Below are positions 1-7,844 of a stretch of 53,462 nt of DNA, one piece after another. Numbering within the stretch: the stretch's first letter is position 1; each line of letters begins with the position of its first letter. The DNA is taken from positions 1 through 53,462 of the IMG/VR virus record IMGVR_UViG_3300021088_000015; one strand, 5' to 3'. Origin of the DNA: a virus. The notes beneath the pieces are model-generated. The model saw only the letters and a program-made list of their open reading frames with translations. It was not told the origin of the DNA and searched no databases. The position numbers and the translations under genes were made by a program.

Positions 1-137
1 GAATGGACACTGGCGGGGAGTCCATTCCGCCGTTACCGCCCGCGAAATTGCCGATCCAGACCGGGCCACCGCCCGTACCGACGGACAGGGCCATGGTCGC
101 GAGCTGCGGGAACGTGTCGATGGACGCGATCCAGCAC
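1..137. repeat. terminal overlap, left copy
   Basis: This 137-bp stretch is repeated at 53326-53462. The copies differ only at base 11 (T) versus 53336 (G), which changes a proline codon CCA to CCC on the minus strand. The offset of 53,325 is a multiple of three, so the capsid frame stays open across the join. This is expected of a circular assembly whose ends overlap, not of a biological terminal repeat, because it lies inside a gene. The exact match after the mismatch is 126 nt, close to a common assembler k-mer length (inference). Confidence 0.93.
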
Positions 138-1126
138 GCCCGGCCGAGGCTGGTGGGGAGCATGCGGGAGTACATCTTGACGAGGTTCTCCCAGACGATT
201 GTCTGGGTCGGCTGGCCGGTTTCGATGGGGACCTGGACGGCGACCGGGGAATTGATATATCCCAACGGTTCGCCGACGCCGGTTCCCGTCAAAAATGCGA
301 CATCTTCAAACCAGGAGATGGCCCGGGGGAAAGTGCTGCCGAAAAAGCCCGCAAAGGCCGGGGCGTCCTGCAGCAGCTCGTTCGGGACTTCCGCGTAGGC
401 GGTCAATTTCCGGGCGTCCAGAACAACGCGGCCGAATGACGCCTGCGATTCGGTCAAACCCGCAGCTTCCTCGGTCCAATACCCGACGACGCCACCGAGG
501 ATGGAGCCCTGGTGGGAGGTGTCGTCGATCATCGGGATCGGCACACGCAGTGACGACATGGGGATGACGGTGGCGCGGGGGCGCACGATCGCGGTCTCCA
601 GGGCGACCTGCAGGATCTCCGAGCGGAGGATCTCCGGGATGAGGAACCCGCCGTCGCCGGGGATCTCCGACCCGTAGGAGTTCATGACCTCGGTGAGCTT
701 GGCGAGCTTCGGCGCGAGCGCACCGAAATCCTTGAGGCGGTCGGCCTTGTGCCAGGTCGCCCTGAAGAATTCGGTCGCGTCCTCGAAGATGCCGTCAGCG
801 GCGGCGCCGGGGGCGTGCCGGTTGTACAGCGACCCGGACGGCAGCCCCTTGATCTCCGGGCGCTGGTTGTGCGCGGGCCCGTTGGACAGGTCCACCGGCG
901 GCTTCGCATTGGACCCGTTGTCCCGCAGGTACTCCGCCAGGACGAGCTGCATCTGCTCGCGGGCCTGGGCGTTCATCTCGCCGCGGTCGGCCACCCTGAG
1001 CGCGTCGGCGTAGCCCTGGATGAAGTCGCCGAAGTTGGCCTTGTCGGCCCACAGCTCCTTGAGCTTGTCTCCGTCGTTCAGGACCTCGGCCAGTCCCGCC
1101 GGGGAGTCGGGGATGGTGATCGTCAT
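1..1126 (-). CDS. HK97-fold major capsid protein (N-terminal part, cut by window edge)
   Basis: The gene starts with ATG at 1126 after a strong AAGGAG site and runs open to base 1. It continues in frame at 53462 to a stop at 53063, giving a protein of 462 residues. The N-terminal 120 residues are helical and charged (delta/scaffold-like segment). They are followed by the HK97 hallmark GGFLIPEILRSEIL and by a segment with TEEAAGLTESQASFG, as in actinophage capsid proteins of PF05065. It lies directly after the prohead protease, which probably removes the delta segment. The protein forms the icosahedral shell. No frameshift is seen; the gene is split only because the circle was opened here. Confidence 0.93.
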   Translation of the reverse strand, partial: MTITIPDSPAGLAEVLNDGDKLKELWADKANFGDFIQGYADALRVADRGEMNAQAREQMQLVLAEYLRDNGSNAKPPVDLSNGPAHNQRPEIKGLPSGSLYNRHAPGAAADGIFEDATEFFRATWHKADRLKDFGALAPKLAKLTEVMNSYGSEIPGDGGFLIPEILRSEILQVALETAIVRPRATVIPMSSLRVPIPMIDDTSHQGSILGGVVGYWTEEAAGLTESQASFGRVVLDARKLTAYAEVPNELLQDAPAFAGFFGSTFPRAISWFEDVAFLTGTGVGEPLGYINSPVAVQVPIETGQPTQTIVWENLVKMYSRMLPTSLGRACWIASIDTFPQLATMALSVGTGGGPVWIGNFAGGNGGMDSPPVSI

Positions 1127-1142
1127 GTCGCCTCCTTGGCGG

Positions 1143-2435
1143 TCACTGGAGCCACGCCGGGAACGGCGCGGGTTCGTCGTTGAGCCAGGCCGGGAACGGC
1201 GCGGCATGATCGTGGGCGCCGCCGTCGTGGCCGGCGTCATGCCCGCCGTCGTGGGCGCCGTCGTTCAGGTGGGCCTGCAGGTGGGAGCGGACCCCGGCGC
1301 GGTCGGCGTCGGGGATGTTCGCCCCGTCCAACCTGGCGAGACCGTTACGGCAGGCGTTCAGGTTCGCCGCGCCGCCCTCGGTGGCGTGGTGCGGGAACTT
1401 GTAGTCGCGCTTGAGGCCGTCGCCGTCCCCGTGCGGCGCCGCGGCCGAGTCGGCCGACTGCCACGCATGGCAGTACTTCAGCACCGCGGCGTCCTGCGGC
1501 ATGGCGGCCACCGCCGCGGGCCCGTCCCACTTGGTGTGGACGACCGCGGTGTGATGCACCGGCAGCGCCTTGGCCTCCAACGGCATCGTCTCGACGCCGA
1601 GCACCGGCCCCCCTGTGTGGCCGGTCGGGTGGTCGTGGTCGTGGTCGGCATCGCCGTCGTGGGTGTGCTCGTGCTCGTGGGTGGCGTCGTCGCCCTGATC
1701 GTCGCCCGTGGCGTGCCGGTGGGTGTGGGTGCCCGTGAACGGGCCATGGCCCGCCGCTGGTGTCGCCGCAGCGGCCAGGCGGGGCGCGTGCTCGTACGCG
1801 GACAAGTCGAAGCGGGCCATCGCCGCCAGCGCATCGTCGGCCGGGCGCTCAGCGACACGGTCCACCAGCCCCGCGGCCAGAGCCTCGTCGGCGGTGTACC
1901 ACGTTTCGGTCCGCATGGCGTCCCGCCACCCGTCGGCCTGCCCGCTGTGCCGTGCGTAGATGCTGGCCAGGTTGTCGGAGACCTTGTCGAGCAGGCCGGC
2001 GAGTTCACGCATGTCGTTGGCGTTGCCCATGCAGACGCCTGCCGCGTCGTGGATCATGAGCATCGCCCCGGGCGCCACGACCCGGGTCTTGCCGGCCTGG
2101 GCGATGAACGACGCGGCTGAGGCGGCGAGGCCGTCGATGACCGTGGTGACGTTCCCGGGGCGCTGCGCCAGCGAGTTGTAGATCGCCAACCCATCGAAGA
2201 CGTCGCCGCCCGGCGAGTTGATGTGGACCTCGAGGTCACCGACGATGCCGGCGAGCTCGGCGACGAAGTCGACGGCGGAGACGCCGCCGAACAGCCAGCT
2301 GCCGCCGATCTCGTCGTAGATGTCGACACGGGTCGGGCCGCCGGCGTCGTTGCGGATCACCCGGTACCAGCTGCTCTTGGGCTGCTGTACCAGGTTGGTC
2401 AGGCGGCGCATCGACCTTTGCATCGCATCCATCAC
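1143..2435 (-). CDS. ClpP-like prohead maturation protease with His-rich C-terminal extension
   Basis: A serine protease of the ClpP/S14 fold that should cleave capsid and portal precursors in the prohead. Residues 1-210 carry the fold: INSPGGDVFDG (72-82), the nucleophile in GLAASAASF (Ser106) and the catalytic His129 in MIHD. The third (acid) residue is not obvious; E177 lies near the expected place. A His/Asp-rich linker (about 230-275) follows. A C-terminal domain (about 295-395) contains KWDGPAAVAAMP and IPDADRAGVRSHLQAHL, a module I recall in other actinophage proteases. The GTG start overlaps the portal stop (GTGA). At 430 residues it is about twice the length of a plain ClpP. Confidence 0.85.
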   Translation of the reverse strand: MMDAMQRSMRRLTNLVQQPKSSWYRVIRNDAGGPTRVDIYDEIGGSWLFGGVSAVDFVAELAGIVGDLEVHINSPGGDVFDGLAIYNSLAQRPGNVTTVIDGLAASAASFIAQAGKTRVVAPGAMLMIHDAAGVCMGNANDMRELAGLLDKVSDNLASIYARHSGQADGWRDAMRTETWYTADEALAAGLVDRVAERPADDALAAMARFDLSAYEHAPRLAAAATPAAGHGPFTGTHTHRHATGDDQGDDATHEHEHTHDGDADHDHDHPTGHTGGPVLGVETMPLEAKALPVHHTAVVHTKWDGPAAVAAMPQDAAVLKYCHAWQSADSAAAPHGDGDGLKRDYKFPHHATEGGAANLNACRNGLARLDGANIPDADRAGVRSHLQAHLNDGAHDGGHDAGHDGGAHDHAAPFPAWLNDEPAPFPAWLQ

Positions 2436-3796
2436 GCGCTCACCAGGTTCCAGGCGGCCAACCGCTGGGCCATCAACGCCTCCAGGGCTTCAGGGACGGG
2501 TGCCGGGGCCGGGCCTTCCTCGGGCGGGGGCGGTACCGGCACCCACCCGGGCGGCAGCGCGGGTTCCTGTGTCGCCTTCTCCGCCACGCCCATGTCGGGC
2601 AGGCCCACGGTCTCGAGCACGTCGGCCGGGTCGTATCCGGCGGCCACGAGCGCCGCCGCCGCCTCGCTCTTGTTCTTGAGCTCCAGGGCATCGGCCTCCC
2701 TGTTTCCGGTGACGGGGTCGTCGAAGTCGAGCTCGACGCCCTCGCCCGTTGACCCGAAGAGCGGCAGATAAGAGCAGGCGAGGGTGTCTTTCCACCGGTC
2801 CAGCCGGTCCATGATCAGGAACGATTCGAAGTGTTCCTGGGCGGTCTGGGCGTTGGCGCGGTTGACGTCCTCGACGCTGCCGAGGATCGCCTTGTGCATC
2901 GCGAACGCCTCACGGATCACGTCCCTGGACAGGCCACGCAGGTTCGCGAAGTCCATGTCGCGGACGGTGTGAGCGTTCGGCACCCAAGTCGCGCCCTGCT
3001 CCAGGACGGCGACGCGGTGCGCGGCGGCGACCCCCCGGTGTGTCTCCCGCCACCGGTTCGTGAGCTCGTTCCACTCGTCGTCCTGCAACCTTTTGTCGAC
3101 CTGGATGACGCCGCCGGGGGTGGCGCTGTTGAGGAAGTAGTTCCTGTTCCAGGACGCGCTGTACTTGGCGGCGTCGATGTCGATCAGGACGCTCTGGATG
3201 GGGCCGAGCCCGTGGTAGGGGTCGAACGGGTTCGGGTACTTGATCATGATCACGTCGTTGGGCAGGAGCGGCACCAGCTCACCGTTGGGGCCCCTGTAGA
3301 CGTAACCGGCCAGGTACTTCTCGCGGTCCGGGACCGGCTCCATCCGGTCCGGGCGGACCGGCCACAACCCGATCGGGAAGCTGGCGCGCGGGTCGCGCTG
3401 GATGACCAGGTAGGCCTCGCCGGTGAGGTCGAGGTAGGTCTGGGACAGCTCCCGCAGCGCGAACCCGGACATGAACGGGTTCGGCTTGTTCCACACGGCC
3501 AGCGCGAGGTGCTTGATGACCTCGGTGCGCTGGTCGGAGCCCTTGTCGCCGGTGGTGTAGCGGCGGCGCCCGTCCTGGGGTTGCTCCCGGTACATGCGCC
3601 ATTGCTTCTTGGCGGTCTGGCGGGCGAGCATCGACACGATCGAGAAGACGGTGCCTGAGGCGCCGTAGGCGCGCATGTACCCTTCGGGGTCGCTGTTGCC
3701 GCCGCCGGACAGGCTGGTGAGGGAGTGGTTGCCGCCGCTGTAGGGGACGGGCGAGGCGGGGGCCTTGGCGAGGATCTTCCCGATCAAACTTGGCAT
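2432..3796 (-). CDS. phage portal protein (HK97 family, PF04860-like)
   Basis: The 454-residue product has the size and sequence character of HK97-type portals. It has a glycine-rich N terminus, SGTVFSIVSMLARQTAKKQWRMY near 48-70, and a long middle domain with KYPNPFDPYHGLGPIQ. The Pro/Glu-rich C-terminal tail is disordered and probably not in the ring. Twelve copies form the vertex channel through which terminase pumps DNA. It stands between small head genes and the protease, the usual HK97 order. The start ATG at 3796 overlaps the stop of the preceding gene (TGATG). Confidence 0.9.
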   Translation of the reverse strand: MPSLIGKILAKAPASPVPYSGGNHSLTSLSGGGNSDPEGYMRAYGASGTVFSIVSMLARQTAKKQWRMYREQPQDGRRRYTTGDKGSDQRTEVIKHLALAVWNKPNPFMSGFALRELSQTYLDLTGEAYLVIQRDPRASFPIGLWPVRPDRMEPVPDREKYLAGYVYRGPNGELVPLLPNDVIMIKYPNPFDPYHGLGPIQSVLIDIDAAKYSASWNRNYFLNSATPGGVIQVDKRLQDDEWNELTNRWRETHRGVAAAHRVAVLEQGATWVPNAHTVRDMDFANLRGLSRDVIREAFAMHKAILGSVEDVNRANAQTAQEHFESFLIMDRLDRWKDTLACSYLPLFGSTGEGVELDFDDPVTGNREADALELKNKSEAAAALVAAGYDPADVLETVGLPDMGVAEKATQEPALPPGWVPVPPPPEEGPAPAPVPEALEALMAQRLAAWNLVSA

Positions 3797-4002
3797 CAGA
3801 CGGCCCGCAGCACGGAGATGTCGGTACCGCCCTCGAATACCAGGATCTTCGTCGGCTCCGGTATCGCCGCGCGGATCCGGTTGCCGAGCTCCTCGAATTC
3901 CTCATCGTTCAAGCGGGTGGGCACTTTCACGATCAGCATGTCGCCGGGCCCGAGCGCCAGGCGCTCCACCTCGGTGACCGCGAGCAGCTCCGCGCCGGTC
4001 AT
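3796..4002 (-). CDS. small conserved actinophage protein next to portal (68 aa)
   Basis: A 68-residue acidic protein beginning MTGAELLAVTEVERL and ending KILVFEGGTDISVLRAV. The pattern is a helix, then a strand (MLIVKVP), a helix (DEEFEELGNRIRAAIP) and a final strand, so a small alpha/beta fold is likely. Similar short proteins sit before portals in actinophages, but I know no assigned function. The frame is open further upstream, but ATG 4002 overlaps the stop of the preceding gene (ATGA), which decides the start. Translation is probably coupled. Confidence 0.72.
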   Translation of the reverse strand: MTGAELLAVTEVERLALGPGDMLIVKVPTRLNDEEFEELGNRIRAAIPEPTKILVFEGGTDISVLRAV

Positions 4003-4238
4003 TCGAGCTTCCAGTCCAGCAACAGCACCGTCAGGCCCGTGACGACCCACCCAGCGATGGTGTGCGCGTGGAACGCGCCGACATCCACGCAGCCCAAGCC
4101 CGCGATGGTCAGGGCGCTGCCGGACAGGCGGGCGGCGACGGCCTTGGCATGCTCGGCGGTCTGGCGTGCGGCCAGGGCGACGATGCCGGGGACGCGGAGG
4201 CGCCTGCCTGGGATCGCACCGGTACCGATGGCCGCCAT
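3999..4238 (-). CDS. small membrane protein, first gene of the head operon (79 aa)
   Basis: The 79-residue product has a hydrophilic N terminus and a hydrophobic C-terminal half (LTIAGLGCVDVGAFHA, then TIAGWVVTGLTVLLLDW), so one or two membrane segments are likely. Function unknown. The ATG at 4238 has no Shine-Dalgarno sequence, but a -10 box TACGAT ends seven bases upstream, so the mRNA is probably leaderless. It appears to be the first gene of the portal-protease-capsid transcript. Confidence 0.65.
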   Translation of the reverse strand: MAAIGTGAIPGRRLRVPGIVALAARQTAEHAKAVAARLSGSALTIAGLGCVDVGAFHAHTIAGWVVTGLTVLLLDWKLE

Positions 4239-4245
4239 GCCGCAA

Positions 4246-4273
4246 ATCGTACGCCCTAAAAGGGCAGATTCAA
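4246..4273 (-). promoter_or_regulatory. leftward promoter with palindromic spacer, head operon
   Basis: On the minus strand, -35 TTGAAT (4273-4268), a 16-bp spacer and -10 TACGAT (4251-4246) are followed seven bases later by ATG 4238, so transcription should start at or next to the start codon. The spacer holds a perfect inverted repeat GCCCT-AAA-AGGGC (4253-4265), placed where a repressor would block polymerase. Assigned by reading only. Confidence 0.55.
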
Positions 4274-4292
4274 CAGATCTTCCCGTTTACAC

Positions 4293-4589
4293 GTGGTGAA
4301 ACAGGAGAATCTTCGGCCCCGGCCTTCCGCCGGTAGGATTCGATCACCGCCGACCACCACCCCGAAAGGGCCACCGCCGATCGCCGCCCCGACCCTGCTC
4401 GACCGGTTCGCGGGCCTGATCGACGAACCCGAGCCCGCCCGCACCCTGCGCGGCATGCTCCTCGTCATCGCCGAACACGTGGAACGGCACGGGCGGGACT
4501 GCCCGCAACGCACGGCGGCCGTGGACTTGCTCGCCGAAGCGGCCGACCTTGGGTGCGAGGCGGTTCAGCAACTCTCAACTCTGAGTTGA
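4293..4589 (+). CDS. small hypothetical protein on the opposite strand (up to 98 aa)
   Basis: A rightward frame inside an otherwise leftward head region. The C-terminal 65 residues look protein-like: an amphipathic helical run with LLDRFAGLIDEPEPARTLRG, MLLVIAEHVERHG and AAVDLLAEAADLGCEAVQQL. The N terminus is basic and proline-rich and may not be translated. GTG 4293 has no good ribosome site. A GAAAGGG lies near 4365, but no ordinary start codon follows it, so the start is uncertain. A TAGGAT -10-like box lies near 4335. No family recognised. Its stop sits inside the palindrome at 4575-4589. Confidence 0.4.
   Translation: MVKQENLRPRPSAGRIRSPPTTTPKGPPPIAAPTLLDRFAGLIDEPEPARTLRGMLLVIAEHVERHGRDCPQRTAAVDLLAEAADLGCEAVQQLSTLS
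4575..4589. repeat. 15-bp palindrome TCAACTC-T-GAGTTGA
   Basis: A perfect 7-1-7 inverted repeat between converging genes. A near copy (two differences) lies at 35179-35193. It could be a minimal terminator hairpin or a repressor-binding site; two dispersed copies of a short operator-like palindrome recall stoperators of temperate actinophages (inference). Confidence 0.4.
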
Positions 4590-4614
4590 TAGTTCGCCGA
4601 CGGGACTCAACCGC

Positions 4615-4941
4615 TCAGTAGTCGTCGCGCTCCGACAGGTCCACCCCGGCGACCCAGGACCCCACCCGCAACCGCGCACCGTCCACCCTCGCCCGCCACC
4701 ACCACCGGAACCGCAAGCGCCGCGACAAGGGCACGGGCGGGCGGGTGTCGGGAATCAGGCCCTCGTTCATGAGGATCTCTTCGCTGACCGGCATCACGTG
4801 GCCGAACTTGGTGACCGTCAGCGCGGGCATGTTCATGCCGGACAACGGGGGCGGGAGTACCGTCGCGCGCCCGACCACCGGCGCGGGCTCGCCGAGCTTG
4901 GCGGCGAGATCTTCGCTGATCTTGCGCCAGAACTCGTCCAT
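4615..4941 (-). CDS. conserved hypothetical phage protein beside terminase (108 aa)
   Basis: The N terminus (MDEFWRKISEDLAAKLGEP) is helical, the middle contains LTVTKFGHVMPVSEEILMNEGLIPD, and the C terminus is rich in Arg/Trp (RRLRFRWWWRARVDG) and ends acidic. No domain recognised. It starts four bases after the terminase stop and shares its transcript, so a role in packaging or head morphogenesis is plausible but unproven. The gene after it is the opposite-strand frame at 4293. Confidence 0.6.
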   Translation of the reverse strand: MDEFWRKISEDLAAKLGEPAPVVGRATVLPPPLSGMNMPALTVTKFGHVMPVSEEILMNEGLIPDTRPPVPLSRRLRFRWWWRARVDGARLRVGSWVAGVDLSERDDY

Positions 4942-4945
4942 CCGG

Positions 4946-6334
4946 TCAGCCTAGCCAGCGCATGCGCGGGGTGCGGCCCAGATCCTTGTGGGCCACCAGA
5001 TACCGGCCACCATCACACCCGTGATCATCGACCTTCAGCGGCTCCTCCTTCAGATCACCGCCCGGCTTCACCGCCCAGACGTATCCCGGGATCTCCTCCG
5101 ACGTGCACGCCGGCTTCTTGGCGTCCACGAGCGCCTGGTCCCGCTCGACCACCGAATCCCGCATGATCACCAGCCGGGGCCTGCCGTCACCGGCGACCTT
5201 CAGGCGGGCGTCGAACGCCTGGATGCCCTCCGTCACCGCCTTGTGCGCCGGCGTCGTCGACAGGCCCGTATGCCGCTCCAGAGTTGCGCGGCCTTCGGCG
5301 TCGTGGTCGCACACCACCGCGCGCGGCCGCGGCTCGGTCCACCGGCGGCGGCCGGCCTGGACCGCGAGAAGGATGTCCTTGCCTTCGACCTGGGCGACGC
5401 CCGGCGTGGGTTCGGTGACCAGCTGCAGGATCTGCGCGGCGTGGTCCTCCACCAGGCGCCGCGTCATGTAGATCTCGCGGTACATGATGAGCCGGCCATC
5501 AGGGTCTTCCGCCCAGAACTGGCAGACGAAGGGGTTGGTGTAGCCAAAGTCAATCGCCCAGAACCGCGGGTAATGGTCGGGGATCGGGTGCCGGTCGATC
5601 AGGTGTACGGCCGGGTCCCACTGCTCGTAGATGACGCCGTCGGCACTTGCCCACCGGCCGTCTCGGTATCGCATGCGGCGGATGCCGCTGAGCGCATCGA
5701 GCTTCGCCATGTAGTCGACACCGCGCGGCGTCAGCGTGCCGTCCGACCGCACGTAGGCGGGGTTGTCTTCATGGCGAGACAGCAGCCTGACCACACGGCC
5801 TGAGTTGGCTCGCTGATTAAGCCAATGTTGCGGGTGCGCCGGGTTGCAGGCTGCTATTTGCTGTTGCCAAGGCAGCTTTCCGTGGCGCAAGCGGGTTCCG
5901 AGAATCTCCCAGTCCGTCTCGGTGAGCTCAGTTGCTTCGTCGCAAAAAATGAGGTCCCACTCGGAGCTCAAAACTTTCTCGGGTTTGTCCATTCCTCCGA
6001 CGACAATGCGGGACCCGTTGCTGTACCTATATCCCGGCGCTTCGCGGGGTGACCCACCGAACCAGCGCACGATCCTGCTGGCCAGGGAGGCGGCGATCAC
6101 CTGCTGTTCGAACGTCACCAAGGTGGTTGATCCGAGGCTGACCGCGGTCTTCCGTACGATCAGGCAGCGGATGCCGGGGTGTTGCAGGGCGGCCAAGTGC
6201 AAACGGTACAAAGCGGCCAGGGATTTCCCCGTACCAGCTGGGCCATCGAGAAGAACCTCAGATGATCTTGTTTGAAATAGCTGCTGGGCCGCCCCTCTGG
6301 GTTCGTACCGTACGACCGTTTCGGTGGCGGTCAT
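4946..6334 (-). CDS. terminase large subunit
   Basis: Packaging motor ATPase and nuclease. In the 462-residue product the Walker A GPAGTGKS lies at 31-38, Walker B WDLIFCDEA near 127-134, and the C-terminal RNase H-like nuclease starts at WAIDFGYTNPF (D262), with VVCDHDAEG (D343, D345) as further acidic sites. The length is normal. The frame is open 45 bases further upstream, but ATG 6334 overlaps the stop of the preceding gene (ATGA) and precedes MTATETVVRYEPRG, so this start is chosen. It cuts concatemers and pumps DNA through the portal at 2432-3796. Confidence 0.93.
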   Translation of the reverse strand: MTATETVVRYEPRGAAQQLFQTRSSEVLLDGPAGTGKSLAALYRLHLAALQHPGIRCLIVRKTAVSLGSTTLVTFEQQVIAASLASRIVRWFGGSPREAPGYRYSNGSRIVVGGMDKPEKVLSSEWDLIFCDEATELTETDWEILGTRLRHGKLPWQQQIAACNPAHPQHWLNQRANSGRVVRLLSRHEDNPAYVRSDGTLTPRGVDYMAKLDALSGIRRMRYRDGRWASADGVIYEQWDPAVHLIDRHPIPDHYPRFWAIDFGYTNPFVCQFWAEDPDGRLIMYREIYMTRRLVEDHAAQILQLVTEPTPGVAQVEGKDILLAVQAGRRRWTEPRPRAVVCDHDAEGRATLERHTGLSTTPAHKAVTEGIQAFDARLKVAGDGRPRLVIMRDSVVERDQALVDAKKPACTSEEIPGYVWAVKPGGDLKEEPLKVDDHGCDGGRYLVAHKDLGRTPRMRWLG

Positions 6335-6663
6335 CGGCCGTGCGGGTCGTCGTAGATCTGCCCGTCGCGGCGCAGCCATTCCTGCGACTCGTGCCGCTCA
6401 ACGTCGAACAGCGCGCTCTGTAGCCATTTGGCGAACAGGTCCTCGTCGCGCTGCTCGGCGATGTACGGCGGGACCGTGGTGTTGAACCGCAATCGGTCGG
6501 TGCGGGTGGGGTCGCGGCTGTCGGCCGCCGGGTAGACGACGGTGAGGTGGAAGAGATCGCCCACGAACGGGGCCGACGGCTGGATCGTCAACGACCAGCC
6601 GGGCCGGTAGGTGTAGCGGTCGAGCTGCTGGCGGAGCCACGGCAGGGATGTCCGGTCGATCAC
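6331..6663 (-). CDS. conserved hypothetical protein (110 aa)
   Basis: A soluble protein beginning MIDRTSLPWLRQQLDRYTYRPGW, followed by beta-strand-like stretches (WSLTIQPS, LFHLTVVYPAADS, DRLRFNTTVPP) and a helical C terminus with DEDLFAKWLQSALFDVERHE. Similar proteins occur in actinophages; function unknown. The start is GTG 6663, overlapping the upstream stop (GTGA). It sits in a chain of tightly coupled small genes just upstream of the terminase. Confidence 0.65.
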   Translation of the reverse strand: MIDRTSLPWLRQQLDRYTYRPGWSLTIQPSAPFVGDLFHLTVVYPAADSRDPTRTDRLRFNTTVPPYIAEQRDEDLFAKWLQSALFDVERHESQEWLRRDGQIYDDPHGR

Positions 6664-6899
6664 GGCGCCAGCTCCGTGACACTGACGGGCTCCATCAGCG
6701 GGTCGTCCCATGCGACCCGGTCGGCCTTCCATTGGGCGACGCAAGCGGCGGACATGGGGAGCACGTTCCCGTTCTGGAGTTCCACGAGGTGGGTTGCTTC
6801 CTCGTGCACGTCGGGGTTGTGCATCACGCAGCGGCGCTCCGTGGCCATGCGGGCGTTGACGTCGGCGACATTGCGGGCGTGAAGTGCTTCGATGCTCAC
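6660..6899 (-). CDS. small hypothetical protein (79 aa)
   Basis: Starts at GTG 6899 (GTGA overlap) with MSIEALHARNVADVNARMATERRCVMH. The region CVMHNPDVHEEATHLVELQNGNVLPMSAACVAQWKADR has two cysteines and several histidines, so a small metal-binding fold is possible. No family recognised. Confidence 0.55.
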   Translation of the reverse strand: MSIEALHARNVADVNARMATERRCVMHNPDVHEEATHLVELQNGNVLPMSAACVAQWKADRVAWDDPLMEPVSVTELAP

Positions 6900-7087
6900 G
6901 GCGCCGGCTCCCGCCAGAACGGGAACCGGCCCGCGATCCGCGTCTCTTTCCACAGGTACCCCCGGAACCATTCCGGGTCGTGGCGGATCGCGCGGTGCAG
7001 GAAGTCACGGAACGCCTGGGGGTGGCCGTCGAGGTAGGCGCGGATCTGCTCGTCGGCCGGGACCTGGGCGGCCTGCAGGTCGCTCAT
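6896..7087 (-). CDS. small hypothetical protein (63 aa)
   Basis: A 63-residue helical protein, MSDLQAAQVPADEQIRAY through AFRDFLHRAIRHDPEWFRGYLWKETRI. The start ATG 7087 overlaps the upstream stop (ATGA). The frame is open far upstream, but that part is Arg/Ser/Pro-rich noise. Function unknown. Confidence 0.55.
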   Translation of the reverse strand: MSDLQAAQVPADEQIRAYLDGHPQAFRDFLHRAIRHDPEWFRGYLWKETRIAGRFPFWREPAP

Positions 7088-7275
7088 ACGCACGAACCCA
7101 GGATCGTGTGCGGGATGGCCGATGCGCCGTAGCGGTGATACGTCCGGAACGCCTGGAAGCCGAGGTCGGGCGCCACGAAGCCGAACTGGGTCGGCAGCTC
7201 CCAGCCGGTGCGGACGGCCCCGTCCGGGCCGATGATCGCGGTCGGCTCGATGGTCTCGCTCATGGGGTCCATCAT
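7084..7275 (-). CDS. small hypothetical protein (63 aa)
   Basis: Begins MMDPMSETIEPTAIIGPDGA and contains WELPTQFGFVAPDLGFQAFRTYHRYGASAIPH. ATG 7275 overlaps the upstream stop (ATGA), so it is preferred over the internal ATG 7263. The second half looks like a compact alpha/beta fragment. No family recognised. Confidence 0.55.
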   Translation of the reverse strand: MMDPMSETIEPTAIIGPDGAVRTGWELPTQFGFVAPDLGFQAFRTYHRYGASAIPHTILGSCV

Positions 7276-7844
7276 CCCCGCCCCTCGATGATCGCCACGA
7301 TCTTCTCCGCCAGCCCATTGGGCTCCAGGTCCGACCGGTAGGCCAGGACCGCGATCGCGTCGAGCTTGCCGGCCAGCCGCTTGACCACCGCCCCGTCGCG
7401 CAGCTCCTTGATGTGCTGCTCGGCTTCCTTGAGCCGTTCGGCGTGCAGCTGCATGAGGCAGGCGTGCGCGGCATCGCCTTGCGCCTGGATGCGGGCGGCG
7501 ACCTCAAGGCGCTTCTGCGCGGTCGCGGTGTTCCACCGGTAGATCCACTGCCCGGGTGTGCTGCACACGGTCCGCGGGTCGACGTCGTGGGGTTCCTCGC
7601 CCACGCGGAGCCGTTCGATCTCGGCGGCCTGTTCGGCGAGCTGCAAGCTCATGGATTCGTTCACAACCGGCCCTTCGCATGGCTGAAGTTCGTGCGGCAT
7701 CCCCTCCGGTGACCCGGACCCGTCGGCGTACCGGTCGTGCGGGGCGAGCGAGCCGTCTGCCCGCTGTTCCACGAACCGCAGGCACTTGGGGTTGGGGCAC
7801 TGCACCCCTGCCGGGGCCCAGTGCGGTGTCTCAGAGCTGGTCAA
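7272..7844 (-). CDS. hypothetical protein with short zinc knuckle and coiled coil (190 aa)
   Basis: The N-terminal 60 residues hold VQCPNPKCLRFVEQ and a later Cys/His pair, so one metal site is possible. Residues about 65-80 and 105-150 are heptad-like (LAEQAAEIERLR; LHAERLKEAEQHIKELRD), suggesting a coiled-coil dimer. Start is TTG 7844 with GGAG about 8 bases upstream, overlapping the previous gene by 14 bases. Function unknown; position beside the small terminase candidate suggests an early or packaging accessory role. Confidence 0.55.
   Translation of the reverse strand: MTSSETPHWAPAGVQCPNPKCLRFVEQRADGSLAPHDRYADGSGSPEGMPHELQPCEGPVVNESMSLQLAEQAAEIERLRVGEEPHDVDPRTVCSTPGQWIYRWNTATAQKRLEVAARIQAQGDAAHACLMQLHAERLKEAEQHIKELRDGAVVKRLAGKLDAIAVLAYRSDLEPNGLAEKIVAIIEGRG

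Noticed and set aside
1020-2120. 366-aa rightward frame opposite the prohead protease
   Set aside because: Val/Gly/Arg-rich composition typical of the complement of a high-GC gene, no ribosome site, and the minus frame has a clear ClpP fold.
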